Shown piece by piece: positions 1 through 6,396 of a stretch of DNA of 8,287 bases. The position numbers were made by a program, and so were the translations under genes. Source of the DNA: an uncultured Lachnospiraceae bacterium (GTDB lineage Bacteria; Bacillota; Clostridia; Lachnospirales; Lachnospiraceae); contig UQVK01000128.1 in assembly GCA_900544445.1 (NCBI GenBank), positions 1 through 8,287 of the forward strand, given 5' to 3'. How positions within the stretch are numbered: position 1 is the stretch's first letter; each line of letters starts with the position of its first letter. The notes under the pieces are model-generated. The model was given only the letters and a program-made list of their open reading frames with translations, did not search any database and had not been told where the DNA came from.

Positions 1-12
1 CGCAAAACTGCC

Positions 13-48
13 GATTGAAAAATAAGCCATCGGGCTTATTTTTCAATC
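13..48 (-). terminator. Hairpin terminator after the Old Yellow Enzyme-family gene, probably bidirectional
   Basis: A perfect 16-bp inverted repeat (left arm 13-28, right arm 33-48) encloses a 4-base loop. On the minus strand it begins 13 bases after the oxidoreductase stop codon. The GC-rich part (GGCTTA) lies next to the loop, and the outer part is A-rich on the 5' side and T-rich on the 3' side, as in intrinsic terminators whose U-tract forms the base of the stem. Because it is symmetric it could also stop a plus-strand transcript arriving from outside the window. Confidence 0.85.
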
Positions 49-61
49 TTCCCCCTCTGCT

Positions 62-1414
62 TCAGCGCGTTTCCTGCTGATATTCCCTGTAGTATTTGAG
101 ATAAGTATCCGCATCCCGGACAATACAACCCGTAGGTTTCCCCGCCCGGATGAGATCCCCGCATTTCCCGCAGGCAACACAGGTCTTGAAAGGATCTATT
201 CTTCCGCTTTCCATGATCTGCTTCGGAAATGCCGGGTCGGCGAAGGACATCCTTCCGAACAGCATATTATCACACAATCCTTCCTCCACCGCACCGGCGG
301 CATACAGATCGGAATACTGTCGCAGATAAGAAGGCCCGGAGGCAGAGATAAACATATCCGGAACCGCTTTTTTTACCTGGCCGATTCCGTTTATGATTCT
401 GGCAACCCCAAAGAGCGGATGCTCGTCCGGAATATATTTTCCGCCGTCAAAAGGGCGGGTAACATGGGTGTTCACATAAGGGTTTCCCATGGTCAGGTTC
501 ACCATCGGAAGTCCGTATTCTTCATGAAGCTCACGCACCAGACGGATGGGCTCCTCCATATCCGGCTCCGCGCCCTTTCCTTCCTTCACGCCGAAGCCAT
601 AAGGCCAGGCGAAACCATCATAGATTCCAAGTCTTGCCGTCACCAGAAACCGCCCGTTCTCATGCACCTTTGCCGCAGCGATGCCGTTTTTCAAAAGGCG
701 GGTACGGTTTTCAAAGCTTCCTCCGTAAAGCCCCGGCCGCTGCCAGGCTGACAGCAGCTCCATCAGCAGATATCCGTGACAGGCCTTGATGTCCACGGCA
801 TCAAAGCCCGCCTCCCTGGCGAGGAGCGAAGCTTCCCCAAATTTTTCTTCCAGTCCCTTCAGGTAATCATCCGTCACAATACAGCTGTCGTCGGCGGGGC
901 GAAGCTTTTCATATTCCGGATGCCGGTATGCGATCATCGGGGCCGGCTTCCCTTCCAGATTGGAATAACGTCCGCTGTGGTTGGCCTGCATGACCAGATA
1001 GGGAGCAAAGCCGTTGGCCCGGATTCCGGCCTCCCGGATGGCAGACGTAAACCTTTTATACTGCTCCAGATTCTCCCGTGTTAACATGAGCTGATGGGCA
1101 CTGGAACGTCCCTCCGGCACAATGGAAATGGCCTCAAACCAGATCATTCCGCTGCCGCCTTCCGCGTCCCTCACATATCTTCTCAAAGTCAGCTCCGAAG
1201 GCGAGCCGTCCGGCAGCGCGTCCGCCCCTTCCATGGGCGCGATTCCCATGCGGTTTTTCAGCGTGACATTTCCGAAGGACGCCTCCTGCAGCAGCACGCG
1301 GGTGTCGCTGGCGAAGGGAAGGTGGATCTGCAGCTCCTCCGCTTTTGCTTTGATTTCCTCCAGGCTTTGATAGGAGAATTTTTCATGCTTCATTTGTGTT
1401 GGTATTGTTCTCAC
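62..1414 (-). CDS. Divergent Old Yellow Enzyme-family (NADH:flavin oxidoreductase) protein with four-cysteine tail
   Basis: A 450-residue protein read as an FMN-binding TIM barrel of the Old Yellow Enzyme/2,4-dienoyl-CoA reductase superfamily. The entry motif is LKNRMGIAPMEG (52-63), the active-site segment is DIKACHGYLL (208-217), and YGGSFENRTRLL follows (230-241). Residues GLCDNMLFGRMSFADP (379-394) match the C-terminal phosphate-binding end of the barrel. The usual H-x-x-H/N substrate pair is replaced by K210 and H213. Four cysteines (412, 415, 418, 430) resemble the Fe-S ligands of dienoyl-CoA reductase-type members, but the spacing is C-x2-C-x2-C-x11-C and the protein ends 20 residues later, without the FAD/NAD(P)H domains of ~650-residue relatives. 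The start is taken as GTG at 1414, which has TGAGGT at 1423-1428, 8 bases upstream. ATG at 1393 is the alternative but has a poorly placed ribosome site. Either start overlaps the upstream URO-D-like gene, suggesting translational coupling. Probably cytoplasmic. Substrate and electron donor cannot be told from the sequence. Confidence 0.85.
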   Translation of the reverse strand: MRTIPTQMKHEKFSYQSLEEIKAKAEELQIHLPFASDTRVLLQEASFGNVTLKNRMGIAPMEGADALPDGSPSELTLRRYVRDAEGGSGMIWFEAISIVPEGRSSAHQLMLTRENLEQYKRFTSAIREAGIRANGFAPYLVMQANHSGRYSNLEGKPAPMIAYRHPEYEKLRPADDSCIVTDDYLKGLEEKFGEASLLAREAGFDAVDIKACHGYLLMELLSAWQRPGLYGGSFENRTRLLKNGIAAAKVHENGRFLVTARLGIYDGFAWPYGFGVKEGKGAEPDMEEPIRLVRELHEEYGLPMVNLTMGNPYVNTHVTRPFDGGKYIPDEHPLFGVARIINGIGQVKKAVPDMFISASGPSYLRQYSDLYAAGAVEEGLCDNMLFGRMSFADPAFPKQIMESGRIDPFKTCVACGKCGDLIRAGKPTGCIVRDADTYLKYYREYQQETR

Positions 1415-2390
1415 CGAAGTTTACCTCATAATGATCATAATTTCCGTATTTTTTCCACAGATCCATCATCATCTCATAGCGCTCCAGCGGAAGCCCCGTG
1501 TACACACAGTTGGAGGTGGAGAAAATATAGCCCCTGCCGTTCGCCATTCCCTCCCGCAGCGCGCGGAGCACATCCTGGCGGCATTCCTCATCCGTTCCGG
1601 TCTGCAGCAGGCCGCAGTTCACATTTCCCACCAGCGCGATATCATTTCCGATGATTTTCCGCACCTCCGGTATGGATACACCGCCCTGAGGATCCAGCGA
1701 GTGGATGGCATCCGGCCCGCAGTCCGCCATCTGCTTCACGATGGGCATGATGTTCCCGTCCGTATGCTTGATCGTATAATATCCCATCTTCCGGTATTCC
1801 GTGATGACCTCCTTCAGATAGGGAACGATAAATTCGTCAAAATTGTCCGGGCTGAAAAATGGATTCACATTAAAGCAGTAATCCGAGCAGAGCGCAAAAC
1901 CATCCAGCAGATGCCCCTTTTCATCCAGCTTCCTGGCAAGCTCCAGCGACTGCTCCACCCGCGCCGCGGATTCCGCGTTCAGCCCTTCCGCATCCTCGTA
2001 CATCCGCATGGAAAACTCCATCATCCCCTCTCCGTCCGGAATGGCCCAGGTGGGGTCCCCGTGCATCATGATATAGTATTCATCCCCGGTCTTTTCCCGG
2101 ATCAGCTCCAGCAGCCACTGGGTGTTTTCCAGGTCTCCCGGATTGGGATGGATGAAAATGGCGCTGTGCCCGTATGCCTTGGCCGTATCCACATAAAGCT
2201 GCGCCATCTCATTCATGTGAAGCTTCTTTTCTGACAGGCTCATCTGATTCCACTGTTCATAAAAACGGTGGGAAGGGTGAACCTTCCCGAATTTTTCCAT
2301 GGTGAGAAAGAACACCAGCTCAAAGGTAGGCACCTGCCCTCCCACCGGTTCGCACTTCAAAGTTTTGATGAATTTTTCCCGATTCGTCAT
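1383..2390 (-). CDS. URO-D superfamily protein (methyltransferase-like, not HemE)
   Basis: A 335-residue protein with the TIM-barrel layout of the uroporphyrinogen decarboxylase superfamily, closest in style to the cobamide-dependent methyltransferase branch (MtaA/MtbA-like). Supporting segments are the N-terminal MTNREKFIKTLKCEP, the central YYTIKHTDGNIMPIV (204-218), IHSLDPQGG (229-237), VGNVNCGLLQTGTDEE (254-269) and the late FSTSNCVYTGLPLERY (290-305). The arginine-rich MRQAGR motif of true heme-pathway HemE is absent, so a heme role is unlikely. Zinc-dependent MtaA/MtbA enzymes use H-x-C plus a distant Cys. Here H209 and the distant C295 are present, but the middle position is D211. The start is ATG at 2390, because GAGGAGGAGGG lies directly before it. 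The open frame continues upstream to 2468, but that stretch holds a candidate promoter and leader hairpin. It is the first gene of a two-gene operon with the oxidoreductase. The reaction is unknown; transfer of a methyl group from a small substrate is an inference. Confidence 0.85.
   Translation of the reverse strand: MTNREKFIKTLKCEPVGGQVPTFELVFFLTMEKFGKVHPSHRFYEQWNQMSLSEKKLHMNEMAQLYVDTAKAYGHSAIFIHPNPGDLENTQWLLELIREKTGDEYYIMMHGDPTWAIPDGEGMMEFSMRMYEDAEGLNAESAARVEQSLELARKLDEKGHLLDGFALCSDYCFNVNPFFSPDNFDEFIVPYLKEVITEYRKMGYYTIKHTDGNIMPIVKQMADCGPDAIHSLDPQGGVSIPEVRKIIGNDIALVGNVNCGLLQTGTDEECRQDVLRALREGMANGRGYIFSTSNCVYTGLPLERYEMMMDLWKKYGNYDHYEVNFGENNTNTNEA
1423..1428 (-). promoter_or_regulatory. Ribosome binding site supporting the GTG start at 1414
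   Basis: TGAGGT on the minus strand, 8 bases before GTG at 1414. It lies inside the last codons of the upstream URO-D-like gene. The alternative ATG at 1393 has only a GGTGAG about 16 bases away, which is too far for a good site. This favours the GTG start and a 32-base gene overlap. Confidence 0.5.
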
Positions 2391-2394
2391 TAAA

Positions 2395-2405
2395 CCCTCC
2401 TCCTC
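2395..2405 (-). promoter_or_regulatory. Strong ribosome binding site setting the URO-D-like start at 2390
   Basis: GAGGAGGAGGG on the minus strand, with AGGAGG cores 5 and 8 bases before ATG at 2390. It decides against the longer reading frame starting at 2468. Confidence 0.85.
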
Positions 2406-2417
2406 TTCTACACATAA

Positions 2418-2436
2418 GACGGCTTTTCCCGCCGTC
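2418..2436 (-). promoter_or_regulatory. Small hairpin in the 5' leader of the URO-D/oxidoreductase operon
   Basis: A perfect 6-bp inverted repeat, GACGGC and GCCGTC, separated by 7 bases. It sits between the candidate promoter and the ribosome binding site, so it would fall at about +8 to +26 of the transcript. There is no T-run after it on the minus strand, so it is not a terminator. It could be an operator or an mRNA-stabilising element. Confidence 0.35.
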
Positions 2437-2449
2437 AGTTCCCCATTTG

Positions 2450-2478
2450 ATAATAATCCGCTTTTCACAGAAAGTAAA
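2450..2478 (-). promoter_or_regulatory. Candidate sigma-70/SigA promoter of the URO-D/oxidoreductase operon
   Basis: On the minus strand TTTACT (2478-2473, 4 of 6 to TTGACA) and TATTAT (2455-2450, 5 of 6 to TATAAT) are separated by exactly 17 bases. This puts the transcription start near 2443, about 53 bases before the ATG. The region lies downstream of the plsC terminator, where a new promoter is needed. Confidence 0.5.
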
Positions 2479-2526
2479 CAAATGAATCATTCTTTTACTG
2501 TCTGATCATACTCTTTTTCCACATAT

Positions 2527-2571
2527 AAAAAACGGAGCCGGTACCGCCTTCCTTTCGGCAGTACCGGCTCC
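2527..2571 (-). terminator. Intrinsic terminator of plsC
   Basis: Perfect 11-bp arms, GGAGCCGGTAC and GTACCGGCTCC (2534-2544 and 2561-2571), with an additional inner GCC/GGC pairing. On the minus strand they are followed by G and then TTTTTT (2532-2527). It starts 39 bases after the plsC stop codon, giving a textbook Rho-independent terminator between plsC and the URO-D-like operon. Confidence 0.93.
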
Positions 2572-2610
2572 GGTAAATATGGAACTCCAATCCCTTCATT
2601 CCAACCCTTT

Positions 2611-3345
2611 TCAGACCAGCTCCTTATTTTTAAAATACATTTCCTGAATCCGCTCCAGCGTGATTTCCGGAAGGCGTTTTCTGTCCTCTTTGGAAAGCTG
2701 ATCCGGATAAATCGGTTCCCCGTATTCCAGCACCACATGGGTTTTTCTGATCGTCGGAAGATGATCCTCAAAAATGCTTCCCGCATTGTTGATGGCCATG
2801 GGAACAATGGGGCAGTTCGTCTTCTCCGCGATCTTAAAACTTCCTCCATGGAAGGGAAGGAAGGTGTCGACCACCTTATTCCGGGTTCCCTCCGGGAAAA
2901 TGCAGATCGAAATGCCTGCCTTGACCTTTTCGATCGCCGTCACGATGGTCTTCATTCCCTGCTTCAGATCCTTTCGGTCCAGGAACAGGCAGTGCAGGTT
3001 CCTCATCCAGTGGGAAAGAAGCGGAATCTTCTCCATCTCCACCTTCGCAATGTATCCGGTCATGCGCGGCACGCGCACATAGGTCATGACGATGTCAAAA
3101 TAGCTCCGGTGATTTCCGATATACAAAACCGCCCTGTCCTTCGGCACCCGGTCCAGGCCGATGCAGGTCACCTTCACCCCTGCGAGCCTGAGCACCCAAC
3201 GGAACGCCCAGTTCACAATGGCAAGAGAACTTCTCCCTTTCAGATCCATGTTGAACTTTCCAATGATCCACTCCGCAATCAGAAGCGGTATGCTCAATAT
3301 TAAAAATAACACGACGAAAACAGCGACACAGATTAAACGGATCAT
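2611..3345 (-). CDS. plsC: 1-acyl-sn-glycerol-3-phosphate acyltransferase (PlsC family)
   Basis: A 244-residue membrane-associated acyltransferase. The PlsC/LPLAT family transfers an acyl chain to the sn-2 position of lysophosphatidic acid, giving phosphatidic acid for phospholipid synthesis. A hydrophobic N-terminal segment (about 4-24) would anchor it in the inner membrane. The catalytic NHRSYFD (78-84) carries the H-x4-D pair H79/D84. FPEGTRN (150-156) is the acceptor-phosphate-binding motif, and the VPMAINNAG segment (181-189) matches the family's late block. The length is typical. The start is ATG at 3345, with AAGGAAGG 7 bases upstream. The gene is bounded by a hairpin after the fucosidase on one side and a strong terminator on the other, so it is probably transcribed alone and not functionally linked to its neighbours. 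Which acyl donor (acyl-ACP or acyl-CoA) it uses cannot be read here. Confidence 0.93.
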   Translation of the reverse strand: MIRLICVAVFVVLFLILSIPLLIAEWIIGKFNMDLKGRSSLAIVNWAFRWVLRLAGVKVTCIGLDRVPKDRAVLYIGNHRSYFDIVMTYVRVPRMTGYIAKVEMEKIPLLSHWMRNLHCLFLDRKDLKQGMKTIVTAIEKVKAGISICIFPEGTRNKVVDTFLPFHGGSFKIAEKTNCPIVPMAINNAGSIFEDHLPTIRKTHVVLEYGEPIYPDQLSKEDRKRLPEITLERIQEMYFKNKELV

Positions 3346-3384
3346 GGGAGTACCTTCCTTTGTCTTTCATTCAGTCAGGCCGGG

Positions 3385-3414
3385 AAAAGCCGCCGGATGT
3401 CTGCATCCGACGGC
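3385..3414 (-). terminator. Hairpin downstream of the alpha-L-fucosidase gene, likely terminator
   Basis: Eleven-bp arms at 3404-3414 and 3389-3399 pair fully in RNA (one G-U) around a 4-base loop. On the minus strand they are followed by TTTT and then CCC. The short U-tract makes it a moderate terminator. It lies 80 bases after the fucosidase stop and 40 bases before plsC. It also falls just after a candidate plsC promoter, so it could instead act in the plsC leader. Confidence 0.6.
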
Positions 3415-3429
3415 GCTGCGGCCTTTTTC

Positions 3430-3458
3430 AGTATATACTACCCGTCTTCGGAAAGCAA
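3430..3458 (-). promoter_or_regulatory. Candidate promoter for plsC
   Basis: On the minus strand TTGCTT (3458-3453, 3 of 6 to TTGACA) and TATACT (3435-3430, 5 of 6 to TATAAT) are separated by 17 bases. The -10 box is part of a perfect 10-base palindrome, AGTATATACT (3430-3439). The predicted start near 3423 lies before the 3385-3414 hairpin, giving plsC a leader of about 78 bases. Confidence 0.35.
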
Positions 3459-3494
3459 CCAGATTTATGGAGGGATCTTTCCCCGCCCTCTTCC

Positions 3495-4802
3495 TTACTG
3501 CCTCTCCACGATCAGCGCGCTCGCCGCTTCCACTTCAGGGCCGTGCAGATACCAGTCCCCTTCCCCCTTCAACTCCGAAACCGAACGGTCCAGGGTTATT
3601 TTTACTATGGTATCGATACACTGACGATCTGAAGCATCCACAGACAGACTCAAATGACCGTTCTCGATAGAATGTCGGAGCGTTTTTCCGGTCAGGCAGG
3701 AAACATCCAGGATATTAGCCCCCAGCGCCGGAAGATGTATCCGGTTTGTTTTCCAGTCCAGAATATGCACATAAAGGATATTTTCCTTCCAGGTCATTCC
3801 TCCTGATGCCGTATTGAAGAAAGGGCCTCCTCCCGTTCCATAAATGCTTTCTCCATAAGAAGAAAGCCACTCTCCCATCTCCTCTAACCGTTCTGCCTGG
3901 TCCGGAGCAATCGTTCCGTCCGGTCTCGGCCCCACATTGAGAAGAAGATTTCCATCTCCCGTTGCGCAGCGAACCAGAGTCTGGATACAGTCACGAAGAG
4001 AAGCAGCAGGCCGGTCCACCCACCCATAGGTTCCATTGATCGGCGTGTTGGTTTCCCATGGCGTCATCGTATTAAATTCTCCGATTCTTTTTTCCGGCGT
4101 TTCAAAATCACCAAATTCTCTGTTTCCAAAACGGTTATTGACGATAATTCCGGGCTGAAGCGTTCGGATCATATCGTTGAGCTCCTCTGCTCCCCAGAAA
4201 CCGGGACACTGCGGTTGCAGGCGAAAATCTTCTCCCGCATTATCCTGGTGCAGATTCCGTCCATGACAGAGCCAGTAATCCTCCCCGCCGTCAAACCAGA
4301 AAATATCAATCTTTCCATACTGTGTCAGAAGTTCCCTGATCTGTTCATGACACTGCCTGCGCATCTCCAGGGCGCTTTTTCTGTACATACGCGGGAAAAA
4401 ATATCCAGGGAAGCGCCAGTCAAGCGGGGAATAGTACAGGCCCACCTTCAGCCCCGCACTTCTGCATGCATCCACAAATTCTCCCACAAAATCTCTGTGT
4501 GCCGGCGTATGCATGGAGGTAAACTGTTCATGGCTTGCCGCACTGTCCCACAGCGCAAATCCATCATGGTGTCTGGTGGTCAGAACCATATACTTCATTC
4601 CCGCCGCCTTTGCCACAGCGGCCCATTTCCCCGCATCAAAATTTTCTGCGGTAAACGAATCCATCAGCTTCCGGTATTCATCCTTATCGATGGCCTCTTC
4701 GTACATGGCCCATTCTCCCCGCCCCAAAAGCGCATAAAGCCCCCAATGGATAAACATGCCGAAGCGCATTTCCTTCCATTCCTGTAACTCTTTCCTGATC
4801 AT
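3495..4802 (-). CDS. Intracellular alpha-L-fucosidase, glycoside hydrolase family 29
   Basis: A 435-residue GH29 enzyme that hydrolyses alpha-L-fucosyl linkages with retention of configuration. The family marks are clear: MRFGMFIHWGLYAL (12-25, with H19 at the fucose pocket), LTTRHHDGFALWDS (74-87, with the H78/H79 pair), GLYYSPLDW (121-129) and IDIFWFDGG (165-173), in which D171 aligns with the catalytic nucleophile. FGDFETPEKRI (230-240), the PWE segment (E250) and GDGNLLLNVGPRPDG (282-296) follow; E250 is a possible but unproven acid/base. Residues from about 330 form the expected C-terminal beta domain. No signal peptide or membrane segment is present, so it should act in the cytoplasm on imported fucosylated oligosaccharides. 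The start is ATG at 4802, with AAAGGAAA 7 bases upstream. It follows the kinase by 64 bases with no obvious terminator, suggesting cotranscription. Hand-sampled GC is lower (about 48%) than in fucI and the kinase (about 58%). Linkage specificity cannot be assigned. Confidence 0.93.
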   Translation of the reverse strand: MIRKELQEWKEMRFGMFIHWGLYALLGRGEWAMYEEAIDKDEYRKLMDSFTAENFDAGKWAAVAKAAGMKYMVLTTRHHDGFALWDSAASHEQFTSMHTPAHRDFVGEFVDACRSAGLKVGLYYSPLDWRFPGYFFPRMYRKSALEMRRQCHEQIRELLTQYGKIDIFWFDGGEDYWLCHGRNLHQDNAGEDFRLQPQCPGFWGAEELNDMIRTLQPGIIVNNRFGNREFGDFETPEKRIGEFNTMTPWETNTPINGTYGWVDRPAASLRDCIQTLVRCATGDGNLLLNVGPRPDGTIAPDQAERLEEMGEWLSSYGESIYGTGGGPFFNTASGGMTWKENILYVHILDWKTNRIHLPALGANILDVSCLTGKTLRHSIENGHLSLSVDASDRQCIDTIVKITLDRSVSELKGEGDWYLHGPEVEAASALIVERQ

Positions 4803-4866
4803 TTCCGTATTTCCTTTCCGTATCAGCCTTTAAAATCCGATTATCTTTTAGACCCCGCCGTAGCCT

Positions 4867-6372
4867 TCAGAGTCTCTGTTTTCCTGCCATTTCCCACCGG
4901 CTGATGTTCTCCCGATACCTCTCATACGCTTCCGTCCAGGCCCCGGCATCCTCGGGCTCATATTTCTTCACCGGCTCCGATGCCGCGATGATGCTTCGAA
5001 GTTCAGAAAGACTGCCGATCTGTCCCGCCGCCATGAGCTGAAGGGCGATGTTGCCATAAACGGTGGCTTCCACCGGCCCGGCGCAGACCGGGCGTGCGCA
5101 GGCGTCTGCGGTAAACTGGCAGAGGAGGCCGCTCTGCGTGCCGCCGCCCACCATGTGGATGACCGGATAATCCTTTCCGGTACAGGTGCGGATCTCGTCC
5201 AGCGTCAGCCGGTATTTTAATGCCAGGCTCTCATCGATACAGCGCACGATCTGCCCTTCTGTTTCCGGAACGGGCTGGCCCGTCCGCCTGCAGAATTCCC
5301 GGATCCGTTCCGGCACGTCTCCTGCGGGTACAAATTCCGGCGCATCGGGATCAATCAGGCTGCGAAACGGCGCTTCTTTTGCCGCCAGCTTTTCCAGCTC
5401 TCCGAAGCTGTATTCCTTTCCCTCCCGCATCCACTGACGACGGCTTTCCTGCACCAGCCACAGGCCGATGATATTTTTCAGGAAGGAAATGCGTCCGCCG
5501 GCGCCGCCTTCGTTGGCGATATTCAGCCTCCTGCTGTCCTGTGTAATGATGGGAGCCGGCAGTTCCGTTCCAAACAGGCTCCAGGTTCCGCAGCTGATGA
5601 AAATGAAATCCTTTTCCTGGGTGGGAACCGCCGCCATGGCGCACTGGGTATCATGTCCCGCGCCTGCCACCACCAGCATCGGCTCCAGGCCCAGCTCCTG
5701 TGCGATTTCGGTCCGCAAAGGGGACAACGGCGTTCCGGACGGGGACACGGGAAGAAGAATGTTCCCCGGCAGCCCCAGCGCTTCCACCACCTCTTTTGAC
5801 CAGGTCTTATCCACCGCATTCAGAAGCTGTGTTGTCGATGCAGCGGAATACTCACAGCATTTTTCCCCACAAAGGAAATAATGAAAAAGATCCGGCATCA
5901 TCAGCATGCAGTCCGCACGCTCCAAAAGCTCCTTCCTGTTTTGAGCCAGATACAACAGCTGAAATACCGTATTGATTTCCATAAACTGCGTGCCGGTGAT
6001 CTGGTAAAAACGATCCGCATCCAGCAGAGCAAAGCTCTTCTCCAGCATGCCGTTCACCCTTCCGTCCCTGTAGTGCACCGGATTTTCCAGAAGATATCCC
6101 TGCGCATCCAGCAGGCCGAAGTCCACCCCCCAGGTGTCCACGCTGATGCTGTCCGCCTTCCCGTATTTTTTTGATTTCAGAAGTCCCTGTTTGATCTCGT
6201 GGAACAGACGCAGGAAATCCCAGTACATCGTTCCCCCAAGCGTCACCGGATCGTTGGAAAAACGATGCAGCTCCTCCACGCTTATTTTTTCTCCGTCAAA
6301 ACTTCCCGCCATCACTCTGCCGCTGGAAGCGCCCAGATCGACGGCAAGCATCTTTTTATCTGTTTTTTTCAT
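4867..6372 (-). CDS. rhaB: FGGY carbohydrate kinase of the rhamnulokinase type, probably acting as L-fuculokinase
   Basis: A 501-residue cytoplasmic sugar kinase that resembles E. coli RhaB throughout. It has the N-terminal ATP-loop motif VDLGASSGRVM (11-21), DTWGVDFGLLDAQG (79-92), YRDGRVNGM (101-109), MMPDLFHYFLCGE (158-170), AGAGHDTQCAM (236-246, with D241 as the likely catalytic base), SCGTWSLFG (260-268), ANEGGAGG (286-293) and VGGGTQSGLL (408-417). RhaB phosphorylates L-rhamnulose at O-1. The adjacent L-fucose isomerase and alpha-L-fucosidase point instead to L-fuculose, giving L-fuculose 1-phosphate. No rhamnose isomerase or aldolase is visible. The start is ATG at 6372, with AAAGGAGA ending 10 bases upstream. 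A longer frame reaching 6429 is rejected because it runs through a hairpin. That hairpin, located between fucI and this gene, may lower its expression relative to fucI. Family assignment is firm; sugar specificity is inferred. Confidence 0.9.
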   Translation of the reverse strand: MKKTDKKMLAVDLGASSGRVMAGSFDGEKISVEELHRFSNDPVTLGGTMYWDFLRLFHEIKQGLLKSKKYGKADSISVDTWGVDFGLLDAQGYLLENPVHYRDGRVNGMLEKSFALLDADRFYQITGTQFMEINTVFQLLYLAQNRKELLERADCMLMMPDLFHYFLCGEKCCEYSAASTTQLLNAVDKTWSKEVVEALGLPGNILLPVSPSGTPLSPLRTEIAQELGLEPMLVVAGAGHDTQCAMAAVPTQEKDFIFISCGTWSLFGTELPAPIITQDSRRLNIANEGGAGGRISFLKNIIGLWLVQESRRQWMREGKEYSFGELEKLAAKEAPFRSLIDPDAPEFVPAGDVPERIREFCRRTGQPVPETEGQIVRCIDESLALKYRLTLDEIRTCTGKDYPVIHMVGGGTQSGLLCQFTADACARPVCAGPVEATVYGNIALQLMAAGQIGSLSELRSIIAASEPVKKYEPEDAGAWTEAYERYRENISRWEMAGKQRL

Positions 6373-6382
6373 TTTTCCGGCG

Positions 6383-6390
6383 TCTCCTTT
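6383..6390 (-). promoter_or_regulatory. Ribosome binding site setting the kinase start at 6372
   Basis: AAAGGAGA on the minus strand, 10 bases before ATG at 6372 and just after the hairpin at 6397-6445. It supports the 501-residue form over the 520-residue reading. Confidence 0.75.
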
Positions 6391-6396
6391 CCTGTT

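Noticed and set aside
1431..2234. A 267-residue open frame on the plus strand opposite the URO-D-like gene
   Set aside because: Antisense shadow of a well-supported gene, with low-complexity His/Arg/Leu content and no convincing family motif.
1383..2390. Heme-pathway uroporphyrinogen decarboxylase (hemE)
   Set aside because: The conserved MRQAGR-type substrate motif is missing and there are no heme genes nearby; the similarity is at superfamily level only.
2391..2468. N-terminal extension of the URO-D-like protein to 2468
   Set aside because: It covers a candidate promoter -10 box, a leader hairpin and the very strong ribosome binding site that sits just before ATG at 2390.
2453..2470. Possible CcpA (cre) site near TGAAAAGCGGATTA in the URO-D promoter
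   Set aside because: The central CG is one base out of register with the cre consensus and the right half does not mirror the left half.
4803..4866. Possible separate promoter for the fucosidase (GATAAT-like box)
   Set aside because: No acceptable -35 box is found at 16 to 18 bases, so cotranscription with the kinase is the simpler reading.
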